A stretch of 64,000 nucleotides of DNA, from assembly GCA_001566295.1 (NCBI GenBank), contig KQ964270.1:62001-126000 (forward strand), written 5' to 3'. The position numbers and the translations under genes were made by a program. Below are positions 1-11,123 of the stretch, piece after piece. Position 1 is the first letter of the stretch, and the number at the start of each line of letters is the position of its first letter. The notes beneath the pieces were generated by a model. The model searched no databases and was not told the DNA's origin. It saw only the letters and a list, made by a program, of their open reading frames with translations. The DNA is from Microdochium bolleyi. Lineage: Eukaryota; Ascomycota; Sordariomycetes; Xylariales; Microdochiaceae.

Positions 1-81
1 CCGTGATTGTGTCTTTCTGGGAGTTCTGCAGCCGTTCGTCCGCACCAGTAGCCATCGAAAAGCACCACCTCGACAACCGCC

Positions 82-1971
82 ATGGCCGACCCAACAAGCG
101 CCCCGCTGCTCGTTGTCCCAGACGTCGATCGTGGGCCTGAGATTCTGCGACTGACCTGCTCACTGATCAGCTTGACACTGCTGATCGTCATCACCCGGAT
201 ATGGGTGAGGGCCAGGATGATCCGCCAGGTCGGCTGGGACGACTACTGCGTGCTAGCTGCGATGGTGAGTGAGCCAGCAAAGATTCGCTGCGTGGTTATG
301 CTTGAATAGGCCAAAAAGTCACTGACAAACATCAACATCTTTCAGATCATTATCCTTGTGGAGCTCGTCTTCATCGTGCTATCAGTACAGAATGGCGCCG
401 GACGCCATATGCAGTACATTGACCCGCCGACAAACATCCCCAAGGGGCTGTACTACAACTTCGTAACGCAGCCAATGTGCGTCGTGGCGTTGTGCCTGAC
501 GAAAGTGAGCGCGGGCCTGTTCCTGTACCGGCTCGCCTCGACCAAGGTGTACAAGAACATCATCCTCGGAGTCACCGTGTTCACCGTCCTCTGCGCGACT
601 GCGAGTACTCGTAGGTCCCCTCTGTCTCACAAGCGAGACGCAAGGACGTTGTCGACTGACATGAAGTTCGCAATACGATAGTCATGGTGCTGTTCGCCTG
701 CCGGCCCTTGGCAATGAACTGGGATAGAAATACTGTTGGAGAGTGTCTGCCGCCCACGCACATGCGCTTCACGGCGTTCTTCGGTTCATGTAAGCATCCT
801 CCGTCGCTAACTTCGCATCCCTAAATCTCTGGAACCTCTGGAGCCTCTGGAGCCCCCTGACCTTATTATTTGATTCTAACACTATCTCATCGCATACAGC
901 GCTTGCCATTTTCACCGACTTCCTCTTCGCCGTCCTTCCCATACCGATGTTCTGGCAGGTCAAGCTGAACTGGAAGGTCAAGTCTGCCGTTGCCGGTATT
1001 CTGTCCCTAGGCATCTTGTAAGTACATCCGATTGTGACCCTCGCCCTTAAACTAGGTCTCCAAAGAGAGGTCAAGAATAACTCCGGCTGGCTTTGACTGA
1101 CTCATTCTCTCTCTGTTCGAAGCGCAACTGCCGCAGGCATCGTCAAGATCACCTTCCTCGATAACTACGGCAAGTTTGGCGACTTGCTGTACGACAGCAC
1201 AGATCTGACCATCTGGTGAGTCCCACCCCATTCCCTTCGTCTTTCCCTCTTCACCTCGTCCTTCCAGCCCAATCAAATTGGCCACAGCTGCGTCCTTGCC
1301 AGGAAATCTCCTTGGTATTCCCAGTTTATTGTGCTAGACGCTGACTGGACCACTTCCCCCCCTCTTCCAGGACAACCGCCGAGATATGCACGGCCATCAT
1401 CGCCACCTCGATCCCCTGCCTGAAGCCGCTGTTCCGCCGCATCCTGCGTGGCTCCTCGGCCGACAAGTACTACTACGACAACAACGGTAACAACAACAAC
1501 TACGGCGGCCGCAGCGGCGGCGGCACAGGTAACCACAAGAACAACAACTCCAGCCATGGCGGCGGCCTGAAGAACTCTGCGTACAGGAACTCGCAGCACC
1601 CCTACAACAGCTCCTCGCTGCAGAAGGGCGGCAGCGGCATCGACGGCCGGAGCAACAACAGCAGCAGCCGCACCGGCCGGCACTACCAGAACAACGGCGA
1701 CATCAACTCGTCAGACGAGGACCTCGAGCTGTACTCGATCCCGGCGTGGACAGGGGCCGCGGGGGCGGGCGGCAAGAGCGGCGTCGGCGTCATGGTCGGC
1801 ACGGCTATCTCGAGCGGCAAGGACGGCAGGAACCGCGACCTGTCCGACGACGAGGAGAGCATCCTGCCTAAGCAAGGGATCTACCAAGGGAGCGACGAAG
1901 TCAGCAGTGGCGGCGGCGGCGGCGGGATCGTGGTCAAGAAGACGATGCACGTCTCCGTGACTTCTGTATGA
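82..1971 (+). CDS. PTH11-like seven-transmembrane (fungal rhodopsin-family) protein
   Basis: Six exons join in frame: 82-264, 346-610, 682-789, 900-1017, 1123-1215 and 1371-1971, giving 455 residues. All introns are GT-AG. The first 255 or so residues hold hydrophobic segments with the layout of the fungal rhodopsin/PTH11 family: an early helix, then the WDDY motif in the first loop, a helix ending in the FACRPL motif, and later LPIPMFWQ and WTTAEICTA blocks. These are conserved positions in this family of plasma-membrane proteins, some of which act as surface-sensing receptors in plant pathogens. No cysteine-rich CFEM domain precedes the helices. The last exon encodes a cytoplasmic tail of about 200 residues, very rich in Asn, Gly and Ser. 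The ATG at 82 fits because it sits just before the first hydrophobic helix. Ligand and pathway cannot be read from the sequence. Confidence 0.87.
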
Positions 1972-3166
1972 TACGCTGGCTTGGGAGTGTTCTCACGGGT
2001 TTGCATTATACCCCTCGTAATATGGTACTTTTTCCTTCGTGAGCAATGATGCATGTGACGTGAAGCCGACTCTGGGGTCATATATGCAAGTGTACCACAT
2101 GCTGCCTCTGGCGATCACTATCGCACGTGTCTTCGCGGCTTCTGGCTGTGGACGAATGCCGAACTAACCATGACTTGAAGATGGCGTCTGCGTTGTTTTA
2201 TCCAGTGACGTGTGAGTTGTTCAACATGATGCCTCAACATGGTCATCCTCTTGTACTTTCACTCTAGGCCTCTGAACCCTCTGAACCCTTGGTAATGGTG
2301 CCGACGAAACACCCTCTAGAAAGCATCCATCCCAGATAGGGGCTACTGGGACTAAGTACCATCAGCCAGCTCCGCGGACTCTGCTCCCAGCTCAGTTTCG
2401 TCCACGGTGGGGAGGTTGTGCGGCTGGTCCCTAGCAAAAGGAGGAGTCACGGTCTTGTGCACTTCCTCCGGGACCGAGACCTAGCTGACTGGTGGTAGAG
2501 GTAGCAATGTTGATGGTATTGGTGCTTGGGCCTCGGTCTTCGTAAGCGAAGTCACGGCACTCTCTACTGTAGCTAACTTCACCCGAGCTCCCTGTTTCCC
2601 AATAGAGGTTTTCACAATCAAGAACCCGTGGTGGTGTCTGTATCATTGTTTTGACTTATTCTTTTAAAACACCGCTGAGCTTTTTGTATCGACGACGAGC
2701 CTCTCTGATCTACAATAAATAACAACCGACCATCGCTCCGCCGATAACCTGGCTTCCTTGAACCACTGAGTCCAGCCGACCGACCGACCGACCGACCGAC
2801 CGACCAACCAAAGCACAGCACCCACCATCATCTGGAGTGTTGTTGCCTGTTACCCCAGGTCTTCTTCTCCCCGGTCTCCGCGTGTATACAACCAAAAGGT
2901 ATCTCCGTGTTCGCGTCACACCTGCCTCCCCACTATGAGCATCGCGAATCCCACGTGCAGCCATCGCGGCGGATATAACCACCGACAAGGACAATATCGT
3001 CCATTTGTCCGAGTTATAAAGTGATTTTCATATGTACGGTCACGTGCCGATCGTGAGTGAGGTAGCAAAACCAAGCACTGTGCTGATGTGACAATATTCA
3101 GATTCATCTATGTGATATATGGATGTGTATATGCGAATTATATCACCCCGGTCCCCTGTAAATCTT
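1972..3166. other. Intergenic, 1.2 kb, convergent gene ends
   Basis: This lies between the 3' ends of the PTH11-like gene and the transporter gene. I see only untranslated sequence and a tetranucleotide repeat near 2777. Short open frames here have no recognisable protein features. Confidence 0.6.
2777..2804. repeat. (CGAC)7 microsatellite
   Basis: Seven perfect tandem copies of CGAC lie in non-coding DNA between two convergent genes. Read on the minus strand it is (GTCG)n. Confidence 0.95.
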
Positions 3167-5353
3167 TCAATCGTCTCTAAGGTGGTCGCTCTGGTACCCA
3201 CCACGCCGCTCATCCCCAGACCCCGGGTGCAGCTGCGATGGTGTTCGCGAGTGGCCGCGGTTCGGCGGGCTCGGGATGATGTCTCCGTCCAGGGTAATCA
3301 TGCTGCTCTCGAGCTGGCGGCTCTCGTCGTGCGCCAGCAGGCCGACATCCTCGTCGTCCGAATCGCTGTCGTCCTTGTCGTCCTCGGAAGAGGATGCGGC
3401 AGTCTGGTAGCCGCTGCCGCTGCCCTTGCCAGTCGCCTCCGCCTGCGCCTCGTCGCGCATCTTGGTCAGCTTGATGTAGTTGTAGCAAGCGATCGCGACG
3501 ATGGTCACGATGAGGCCGCCAATGTTGATCGGCGTGAGCTTGTCGTCAAACACGGCCGCGGCGACTATGATTGTGACCACCTCCTTGAAGATACCGGCAA
3601 TCGAGAGTGTGACGACACTGCTTCGCTTCAGCAGAGCGAATTCGCTAGCGGTCATGAGGAATGCGATGGTGCCGGGGAACAGGAGAATCAATGGTGTCCG
3701 GATCGCGCCCCATTCTGCGCTTAGTGCCTGGGCAGCTTCGACAAACGCGAAGAAGCCCTCTACCGGGAGGGCAATGGTGAGAAGTGCGACAAACATGATC
3801 GGTGCGAGAAAGAAAATGCTAGAGAATGGATTTGAGGTGGCTGGATTGCGAAGTAGGAGAATTTGTGTGAGGGCCCAGCGGAACCCTGAAAAGAATGCGG
3901 CGGAAATGATCAGGACGAAGCCCGTAAGCTCGAATTGTACTTCTCCAGCGACCATCATGATGACACCGCCAGTCATGGTCGCGATAATGGCGACCAGCTT
4001 CCATGTCGGGGATTCGAGGCGGAAGAGAAAGGCGAAGATCAGAACAAAGGCTAACGATGAAGATTTACACATGGCTATGATGAACAGTGTTAGCTGACTG
4101 TCCCAACCCAACGAGAAACCCATATCGCACATCCCGCTGCAACTTACTGTAAAACGTGAGGGTGATGAATTTTAAAGACATGTTGCCCAGCCCTATGTCT
4201 AAACCTGTCGCCGCGCCACAAGGTGCTATCCTCGTCAAGTAGAACATCTTCGTCATTACTGGTCGGTCGGGCTCGGCTTCGTGTCGTGACCTCCCCATGT
4301 CGGACTCGCGAGGGCTGTTGTTGGGTCGTAGTGATGGGAAGAAGTACAGCACTATCGATGCTAGCGAGAATTGCACAAGCATGTGCATAGATGTCGTGAA
4401 CAGAGGAAATGGGAAGTTGAGTTTGCTGGAGTCGAACATCCACTTGTTGTACTGTTGTGGTGGTTGTGGTGGCACCGTCAGCTTACTGCTGGCCTTGCGA
4501 CCTTACGCTCCCACCTGGGAGCGCTGGGAGAGGGACACAGCGAACATACCAGAGATATTGAGAGAGAAAATATGTACCAGAGGCCGATCAGACACAGGTT
4601 GATGGCCAGCCTCCTGGCAACATTGACATCGGCCAGGTGCTTCTCCTCCTGGGAGAGGTTCTCGCGCGCCACGCGCTGGTCCAGCCGGGTATTGCGCTGC
4701 TTCTTGGCCTTTTTCCGTTTCTTGTCTTTCCTGGTGAGACCCGTCTCCTCGTCGTCGTGGAGATCCTCGTCTGATACGGAGGCGTCGCTGTCAAAGTTGG
4801 CCTGGTGGTCGTGCCTCGCAAATTCTGACGAGTTCGCCTCTTCCGAGATCTTGGGGGCCGCCTCGGCCGGCCCGGTCTTGACACTGTTGCCCCTGGGGCG
4901 TGTCGTCCTGACAGTGACTGGAGGAGCATTGGAGGAGCCTGTCAGCGTGCTCCGCCGGCGGCGATGGCCGGCAGGCGCAATAGGGTCCATCTCGATGTTG
5001 TCGTCGGGATTGAGGTAGGCGGAGGGCCCGGCATATGAAGGCGAAGAGGAGCGTCCGAAGGCTTGACCATTGACGGCCGGTCGGTCGGGACGAAAGCTGG
5101 TGGAGGCTGCTGAGGGAGAGGATGCACCGAGGTCGATGAGTCTTGGGGTCGACGGGAGCAGGACGCTGGCGGAGGAATCGAGGGCGGTGGGCTCGGAGGC
5201 ACGGGACGGGTCGTGCAAAGGGAGAGCAAGGTGATGTTGTTGTTGTTGCTGTGGGTGCTGTGGTGAAGGATGTAGCTGGTGGTGTCGGGGCGGCCGTTGT
5301 GGGTTGGAGGGAGCGAGCGGTGGCTGTTTGTGGTTGGCGGGCGAGGACGACAT
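3167..5353 (-). CDS. SLC35C2-like transporter of the nucleotide-sugar/triose-phosphate family
   Basis: Three exons on the minus strand (5353-4550, 4451-4148, 4074-3167) give 671 residues. From about residue 247 the protein is a multi-spanning membrane protein with the family blocks YNKWMF, LGNMSLKFITLTFYT and KSSSLAFVLIFAFLFRLE. These are hallmarks of the SLC35C2 / yeast YMD8 branch of the drug/metabolite transporter superfamily, which sits in the Golgi or ER. Exon 2 joins exon 3 exactly inside the FYT-MCKSS block, which supports the splice sites. The first 235 residues are low-complexity (Pro, Gln, Ser) and end in a Lys-rich stretch. The last 100 residues are acidic and Ser-rich. Both ends are probably cytosolic and disordered. 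The substrate is unknown; the human relative is linked to fucose handling, but that does not settle specificity here. Confidence 0.88.
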
Positions 5354-6634
5354 GGTCAGGAAGTGAGGTCACGAGCAGATCCGGGAGGCCGGTGCCAGGT
5401 CAGATCGGAGCTGGCAATCAATCGTGAGCCGGATATGCAGTGCGCAGTAGGCAGTAAGGGGATGTGGACTTGTGACCAAGGTTGTGGCTGGCTGGCAGCT
5501 GGGCAGGCCAAGCCCAACGTGGCCTGGCCGGTCCCTGAGCAGCGCCGGCGGGCACCTTTGCAGGGGGCTTGACGGGTCGGACGGGTCGCTGGCAGAGGGA
5601 ACAATGCAAGAAGCGCAGGCTATCGAGCTAGTAGGCCGGCGATCGGTGGAGCGGGCGGAAAGGACTGTCCACAATAATGTACGAAGTATTACGAGCTTGT
5701 TTTGGGGGCAATCTCGGGGTGCGAGGTGGTCGAGGCTTGCAGTAACTACCTGAAGGTACGTACAGGCACTCCTTTGCTGACGCAGAGTAAGGTTGGCAAT
5801 CTGGCTCTTACCGTGGGCTTGGGATCTTGCAACCCCGGACTTTGGCGGAATCGCAGGGACCAGCCAAATATTAGACTTTGGTTGGAAAGCTTTAGGGTAC
5901 CTTGCGCCAAGGTACGTCCATACACGCACGCGACCACCGTTCTGTCGGCAGGGCAGGGCACTTGAGTCGCACCTTCCTACGCTACGGACCCGGACCAGGA
6001 CCGCCGTGACCAACTCTTCACGGCACCGGCAGCCATCAAACATGTCATGTGCGAGCACGATGCAACACCAAACCCAGCAACCCCTGTCGTCCCAAAGACA
6101 GGCGCAGGACCCCATCGAGGGTCATCCAGACACCGCATCCGAGCCATTCTCCGCACGTCACCGCTCCTCACCGCACCCGCAATGCACAATCCCTGCCTGC
6201 CCCGACAAGACCACACACCCGGACCCACGGGCGCGGCACCCTCAAAGTCCGGGGGCCGAGGACACACATACATACAATACACCAACCACGTGGAACAACT
6301 TATAGGACCAACAGGGACTGGTGACCTGAGACCTCTCCATGTATTTGGTATCGTATCAAATCCGCAAGCATCGATCTTGCGCCAGCACTACCATACACAA
6401 ATCATCCAGCGGTATAATCCCAACACAACAGTCTGCAGAACGATGACTCTTCCTCGCCCACCAAGCAGCTAATGAGCCACTACTCCAAAGGAGGAGAAGT
6501 TCAGAATGTGACAGAAGAAGAAATAAGAAGAAACAAGCGTCAGACCAACACCTGTGAAAGAAGGCCTCTGCAGAAGCAAAACGCCCGCGTTTTCCGGAAA
6601 GAAAATCCCCAGAGACACCTAGGGCAGGTGTCCT
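5354..6634. other. Intergenic, 1.3 kb
   Basis: This is upstream DNA of the transporter gene and downstream DNA of the secreted-protein gene. Apart from the hairpin at 5897 I see no gene. Several open frames cross here, but none has a family motif or coherent codon use. Confidence 0.55.
5897..5915. repeat. Inverted repeat, 8-base arms, GTACCTTG
   Basis: The arms GTACCTTG and CAAGGTAC are perfect inverted copies separated by CGC. It belongs to the GGTACC-type palindromes that recur in this window's intergenic DNA. Function unknown. Confidence 0.8.
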
Positions 6635-7891
6635 CTAGTAGATCTTGTTGAAGAGGCCAAAGAAGAGGTTGAAGAAGCCCGACGCGGTGATGGTGGCGAC
6701 GACCTTCTGCACAAGCTGGAACGGGATGCCGAGGGCGCCCGTGATCTTGGTGAGGAAGCCCAGGTCGCCGATGACGTCCTTGACAACGGCGGACAGGTCG
6801 ATGTTGCCGGCCACGAAACCCTTGAGGAGCGCGGTGAACTTGGCGGTGACTGCGGTGCTGCCGAGGAGGTTGCCGATGGCCGACACGACGGCGCCGCCCG
6901 AGAGGTAGCCCGAGAGGATGGCCTGGAGGCTGCCGAGCCCGCCGAAGGCGCCCTTGATCAGGGAGCCGATGCTGCCGGTGCCGATGAGGCCCGTGATCTG
7001 GCCAGCGAAGTTGGCGCCGAGGAGAGCCTCGAGGGACGCGCCAAAGTTGGCGTCGGCGCTGAGCAGGGCGGTGATCTTGGCCGTGAGCTCCGGGCTGACG
7101 CCCAGGATGGTGCTCACGTGGGTGACAAAGTCCTTGTCCTCGACAATGGCGGTCAGCTCGTCGGCGAAGTTGCCGTCGGACTTGACGAGGGCCTCGAAGC
7201 GCGCGGCGACGACCTTGTCCTTGAACAGGGCCTCGAGCCGGTTCACGAGCGAGGCAGAGCCGGACACGCTGCCAACCAGGTCCCACACGCTCTGCGACTG
7301 GGCGCGGCCGGACAGGAACCCGCCGAGGTCGAAGCCGCCGCTGGTCAGGGCGCCCGTGATGGCCTGGAAGATGTCCTTGTCACCGACGATGCCGGACAGG
7401 AAGCCGAGGTAGTCGGTGCTCTGGGCGAGCGTGAGCGCCTGGGACGCGGCGTGGGTGCTGGTTGTCGCGACGGCGAGCTCGCCGAGGAACTTGTCGTCGG
7501 TGGCGAGGGCGCCCGCGCGGGACAGGAACGTCTGGTCCTTGAGCAGCGTCTTGATCTGGGCCACGGAGCTGCCGCTGGCGACAGTTTTCAGCGTGTGCTG
7601 CGCAAGGCCGCCGTCCTGCAGCAACTTGATGATCTGGGGCGACAGGGCGCCGCCGCCGACGACGTTGTTGAGGGCGTCCTGGACGGGGTTTCTGCCCGTG
7701 GTGGCACCGCCCTCGGCTGGCTTGGTCGGCGCAGGAAGGGAGGTGCTGGTCGAGGTGCCGCTGCCGCCGAAGTAGTTGCCAACGGAGTCGAAGAAGCCGC
7801 GCTCGCGGAGAGCGGTGATGGGGCCGGCCACGGGGAAGGCCGTGACGGAGGTGGCGCCGATGATGGCAGTGAAGGCAACCGAGTATCTCAT
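6635..7891 (-). CDS. Secreted, cysteine-free helical-repeat-like protein of unknown function
   Basis: A single exon encodes 418 residues. It starts with a clear signal peptide: a Tyr/Ser start, a hydrophobic core, and a likely cut after the TAFPVA region, around residue 18-22. A short Gly/Ser/Thr-rich linker follows (about 40-65). The rest is built from Ala/Leu/Gly-rich helical stretches that look like weak repeats: motifs such as GDKDIFQAITGAL, VEDKDFVTHVSTILG and VTAKFTALLKG return about every 25-45 residues. I find no cysteine and only one tryptophan, which is unusual for a secreted fungal protein and argues against a disulfide-stabilised effector. I do not recognise the family. A cell-wall or extracellular role is possible but is inference. 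The minus-strand leader is pyrimidine-rich and has a TATA box at 8158, which suggests strong or regulated expression. Confidence 0.8.
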   Translation of the reverse strand: MRYSVAFTAIIGATSVTAFPVAGPITALRERGFFDSVGNYFGGSGTSTSTSLPAPTKPAEGGATTGRNPVQDALNNVVGGGALSPQIIKLLQDGGLAQHTLKTVASGSSVAQIKTLLKDQTFLSRAGALATDDKFLGELAVATTSTHAASQALTLAQSTDYLGFLSGIVGDKDIFQAITGALTSGGFDLGGFLSGRAQSQSVWDLVGSVSGSASLVNRLEALFKDKVVAARFEALVKSDGNFADELTAIVEDKDFVTHVSTILGVSPELTAKITALLSADANFGASLEALLGANFAGQITGLIGTGSIGSLIKGAFGGLGSLQAILSGYLSGGAVVSAIGNLLGSTAVTAKFTALLKGFVAGNIDLSAVVKDVIGDLGFLTKITGALGIPFQLVQKVVATITASGFFNLFFGLFNKIY

Positions 7892-9566
7892 CTTGGCGGT
7901 GTTGGTGGAATAGAGTGTATCGGAAAAGTGCTTGGATCCGGATCCCTGAGTTTTCGTTGAGAGAGTGTGAATTGCTGTTTTTGTCTGAAGGAACGAGTGA
8001 ATGTGTATATGAGAGAGTGAATGCTAAGGGCACGGGCTGGCCGGCGTGTGTTTACTGGAGTAGTGAGTGAGTGAGTGAAGGAGAGAGAGAACCGCTGTGT
8101 CGGGATGAGGAGGGAAAGAGAAGAACATGTCAACTCTGTAGGCCGGCCTCGGTGAGGTTATATACCCCATTCTCGGCGGGACAGGTCTGGAAGCTCACGA
8201 CAGCCGAGCACAAGGAGGCACGCGCGATCGGAGGCTAGAACGAACGGGACGGATGGTGTCGGCGTGTGGCCCGCCCGTCAATCCCCCCTTCGCCATCTCT
8301 CGGACGATCGAAACGGCGCGCGCAATAAAAGCCGACGACGATCGCGCTCATCTCCCCGTCCTGCAATGCCAGGCCGGGGGGCAAGGGTGCTGGGCGGGAT
8401 GGAGGGAGCCAGGCAAGGCGAGGCGAGCTCGGACACGCGTGGAGCGTTCCTGACATCGGGCGTTTAACTCTTAGCGCCTGGGTTGTCTGGTGTATAGTGC
8501 TGGCTCCCGTCCGCGAAGGCACGCTAGGAAGTGGGAAACTTCCCGGACGGACTAGGATGATGGTGATGATAATAAGGAGGAGGAGGAGTGGGAGGAGCTT
8601 TGACGGTACTGAGGCAGCCGAAGTAGGCACGCATAGGTACTGCTTGAAAACGAGCGCACGCAGCCATATACAGCCATGCTGGATATCGTGCCGTCCGAGT
8701 TAACGCCCTAAGTCCCGTCTGCAGCTTGCACACATGTTCCACGGGGCGATTTGAACGCTCACGACGACAGCATGTAGTTAAGAACTGCGCAGATGAGACA
8801 GCCCTGTGTCCACCAGCATGTCCGTCCGTGTCCGTGGCCCTGTGCCCTGGCCCCCGCCCAGCGAGTGTAGATCTGCTGACATCTGACAGTGACGCTTGGA
8901 GCAAGCTCACAACCGGGGGATTGGGGCGGATTCTCGGTATAAGTCCCGATGCCCTCTCAGCTAGTCTGCTTAGTTTCTTGCGTGCAATCTACTATGCAGA
9001 CGGACAATATCGAGTGGCGTGTTCAGACAGGGATCAAGGGCATAGCAAATCCCAGGCCTTCTCGCCATCACTGCTGTTAGTAACGCAAGAATTACATGAT
9101 GTTTGGTATGGTCTGATCGTGGTTTCTTGACATTATAATTGGGGCTCACAGACAAGGGCAAGTGCCCATGTGCACGTCAACCGTGCGGGGGGGTCTCTGC
9201 GACAGCCATGTGGTTTGGGGGACTGGAGGCCCGAGCGGGCGGTGCGTGCGGTTAAAGCCGGCCACACGGCTGGGTCCAAATGAAACACACCTATACACGG
9301 GTGACAAGGCACACCACCAGATCACCCAGATCAGTGTACCTGTCATCACACCTGGGGGGCCCAGGTGGCAGCGATGGTGAATACAATACAGTGCATTGTT
9401 AGTTGTGTCGGTGGATCATCCCTAAGGTAATTACAGATTAGTCTAACTGGGCATGCAACAGCCCTCCGTGAAATGAAAACGCCTCCCGAACGCCAGCCTT
9501 TCTAGATAATAATGATACCATGCGTCTATGACAGAAGGAGGCTGTGAAAAACTCCGAGCAAGACCT
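7892..9566. other. Upstream region of the secreted-protein gene, 1.7 kb
   Basis: Positions 7892-8170 look like the 5' leader and core promoter of the gene to the left, with a CT-rich minus strand and a TATA box. The remainder, to the 3' end of the AAA ATPase gene, shows no gene I can support. Confidence 0.55.
8158..8164 (-). promoter_or_regulatory. TATA box of the secreted-protein gene
   Basis: The minus strand reads TATATAA about 267 bases upstream of the start codon. A pyrimidine-rich stretch with TCACT repeats follows it. That order is typical of highly expressed fungal promoters. The transcription start itself is not known. Confidence 0.5.
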
Positions 9567-11123
9567 CTATGCAGTGAGTCCTTGGACAATGCCCACCGCT
9601 GGTTTTACACGCCCTTCGTGGCTTGTTGGTACAACTTCAAATCCTCGCTCCACCTGCCGAGTCCTCTCTTTTTCGACCCAAGAAGAAATGCCGGCTGCTG
9701 CATCTTCAGCACTGTCCAGATGCAGCTGGAAATATCCTTGTAGCTGGGAAGGAGTAAGGATGTCGTCTGGAACGGCTCGGGCAAACTGTTGCGCGAGCTC
9801 CCGGATTTTGACCATGTCGATTACGGCCCCGTCGTGGGCCATCTCATCAGCCGAGAACATGCGCACAAACATCTGTTCTGCTGATCGCGGGCTGATGTTT
9901 CCCAGAAAAACTTTCATGTCGACACGGCCAGGCCGGACCAGCGCCGCGTCCAACGCCTCTGGCTTATTCGTCGTCATGATGACGATGCGCCCTTCCTGCG
10001 AACCTACGCCATCAAGAACGTTCAGCAGCCCAGACAGGGTACAGTTTGACCGGTGCTGACCGCTCCGGCTGCCGCTACCGCTGCTGTGCTCACTTATGCG
10101 ATCAGGTGACCGCGAGCGAGACGTGCGATCAACCCAGACGGCATCAATGTCCTCGAGTAGAACAATACATCGTGGCGGAACCTCCTGGAACATCTGCTCC
10201 AAGTCCGTATCCGATGCAACGCTGGGGACTTTGACCTCGTAAAGATCCAATCCAAATTCGCCTGCCAGTGCTGTGGATAGCGAGGATTTGCCAGTGCCTG
10301 GCGGCCCATAGAACAGATAACCCCGTCGGTATGGCATGCTGCGACTCTCATAGCGCCGTTGCGTCCTCGGGTCGAGGTACTTCCTGATGTCGTTCAGAAG
10401 GTCTTTCTTGACATCGTCATCAAAGTGTACCGTGTCGAGCAATCTTATCGGCTTGCGTGACTTGGGTTGCCATGACATTCCGTACCGGTCACGACCATAG
10501 ATGATCACAAAGTACTGCGTCTGGCGATCGGCGAACTCGCGTGCCACCTCGATGAGGTTCTGAATGGGTTCCACAGATCGACCAAGGCAGCTGATTGTCA
10601 GCTCCTCGCCTCCCACACCATCGTATGCCGGGTCTGACATGGCAGAGCTGCTGAAGTTGTCTCGAGTTGCAACGAAGAGCCTCCCATCGTACCAGAACCA
10701 TCGCGAATCCCAGTGTGGGGCGTACTGGACGGCCCGGCGTGTCTTCTTGAGCGCAGCGGCACGGTCTGTGGCGTCTCCGCGGCCCATCTCGGTCCGACCT
10801 GTGAAAGTGCGATGCTGGCGTGGACGGTTGGCCACGAGCCACTTGACAAAGTTCTTGTTGACCGGATCGCCACCTGGTACGGTGACAGAGGCAAGAAAGA
10901 ACTGTCGTATCCAGCTGTAAGCTTCGTGCCAGGTCCTGCGCAGGAACCTCCAGCATGCAGGCGCGGCGCCGACGATGGCGATGAGTGAGCCGACGTGTGT
11001 GAAGTCGAGATCCACACTGGACCAGTTGAGACGAGCGAGCACAGCACGCATGATGCCCGTGCCATGATGCCACGGGTCGACGAGAAGACGCTCGCCGCCG
11101 TGGCTCGCGTGGAGCAGGCTCAT
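9567..11123 (-). CDS. BCS1-like mitochondrial-type AAA ATPase
   Basis: An uninterrupted frame gives 518 residues. A hydrophobic segment near residues 44-60 is followed by a BCS1-type N-terminal region (about 60-225). The AAA module has Walker A GPPGTGKS at 273-280, Walker B IVLLEDIDAV at 320-329, sensor-1 region MTTN near 383, and an ALVRPGRVDM arginine-finger block at 394-403. Such proteins are relatives of yeast Bcs1, which moves the folded Rieske iron-sulfur protein across the inner mitochondrial membrane. Filamentous fungi carry many paralogs whose clients are unknown, and this one looks like such a paralog rather than the housekeeping copy. A Ser/Arg-rich insertion (about 332-360) directly follows Walker B. 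The C-terminal 110 residues include an acidic helical part. The ATG at 11123 is the only one upstream of the hydrophobic segment. Confidence 0.88.
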   Translation of the reverse strand: MSLLHASHGGERLLVDPWHHGTGIMRAVLARLNWSSVDLDFTHVGSLIAIVGAAPACWRFLRRTWHEAYSWIRQFFLASVTVPGGDPVNKNFVKWLVANRPRQHRTFTGRTEMGRGDATDRAAALKKTRRAVQYAPHWDSRWFWYDGRLFVATRDNFSSSAMSDPAYDGVGGEELTISCLGRSVEPIQNLIEVAREFADRQTQYFVIIYGRDRYGMSWQPKSRKPIRLLDTVHFDDDVKKDLLNDIRKYLDPRTQRRYESRSMPYRRGYLFYGPPGTGKSSLSTALAGEFGLDLYEVKVPSVASDTDLEQMFQEVPPRCIVLLEDIDAVWVDRTSRSRSPDRISEHSSGSGSRSGQHRSNCTLSGLLNVLDGVGSQEGRIVIMTTNKPEALDAALVRPGRVDMKVFLGNISPRSAEQMFVRMFSADEMAHDGAVIDMVKIRELAQQFARAVPDDILTPSQLQGYFQLHLDSAEDAAAGISSWVEKERTRQVERGFEVVPTSHEGRVKPAVGIVQGLTA

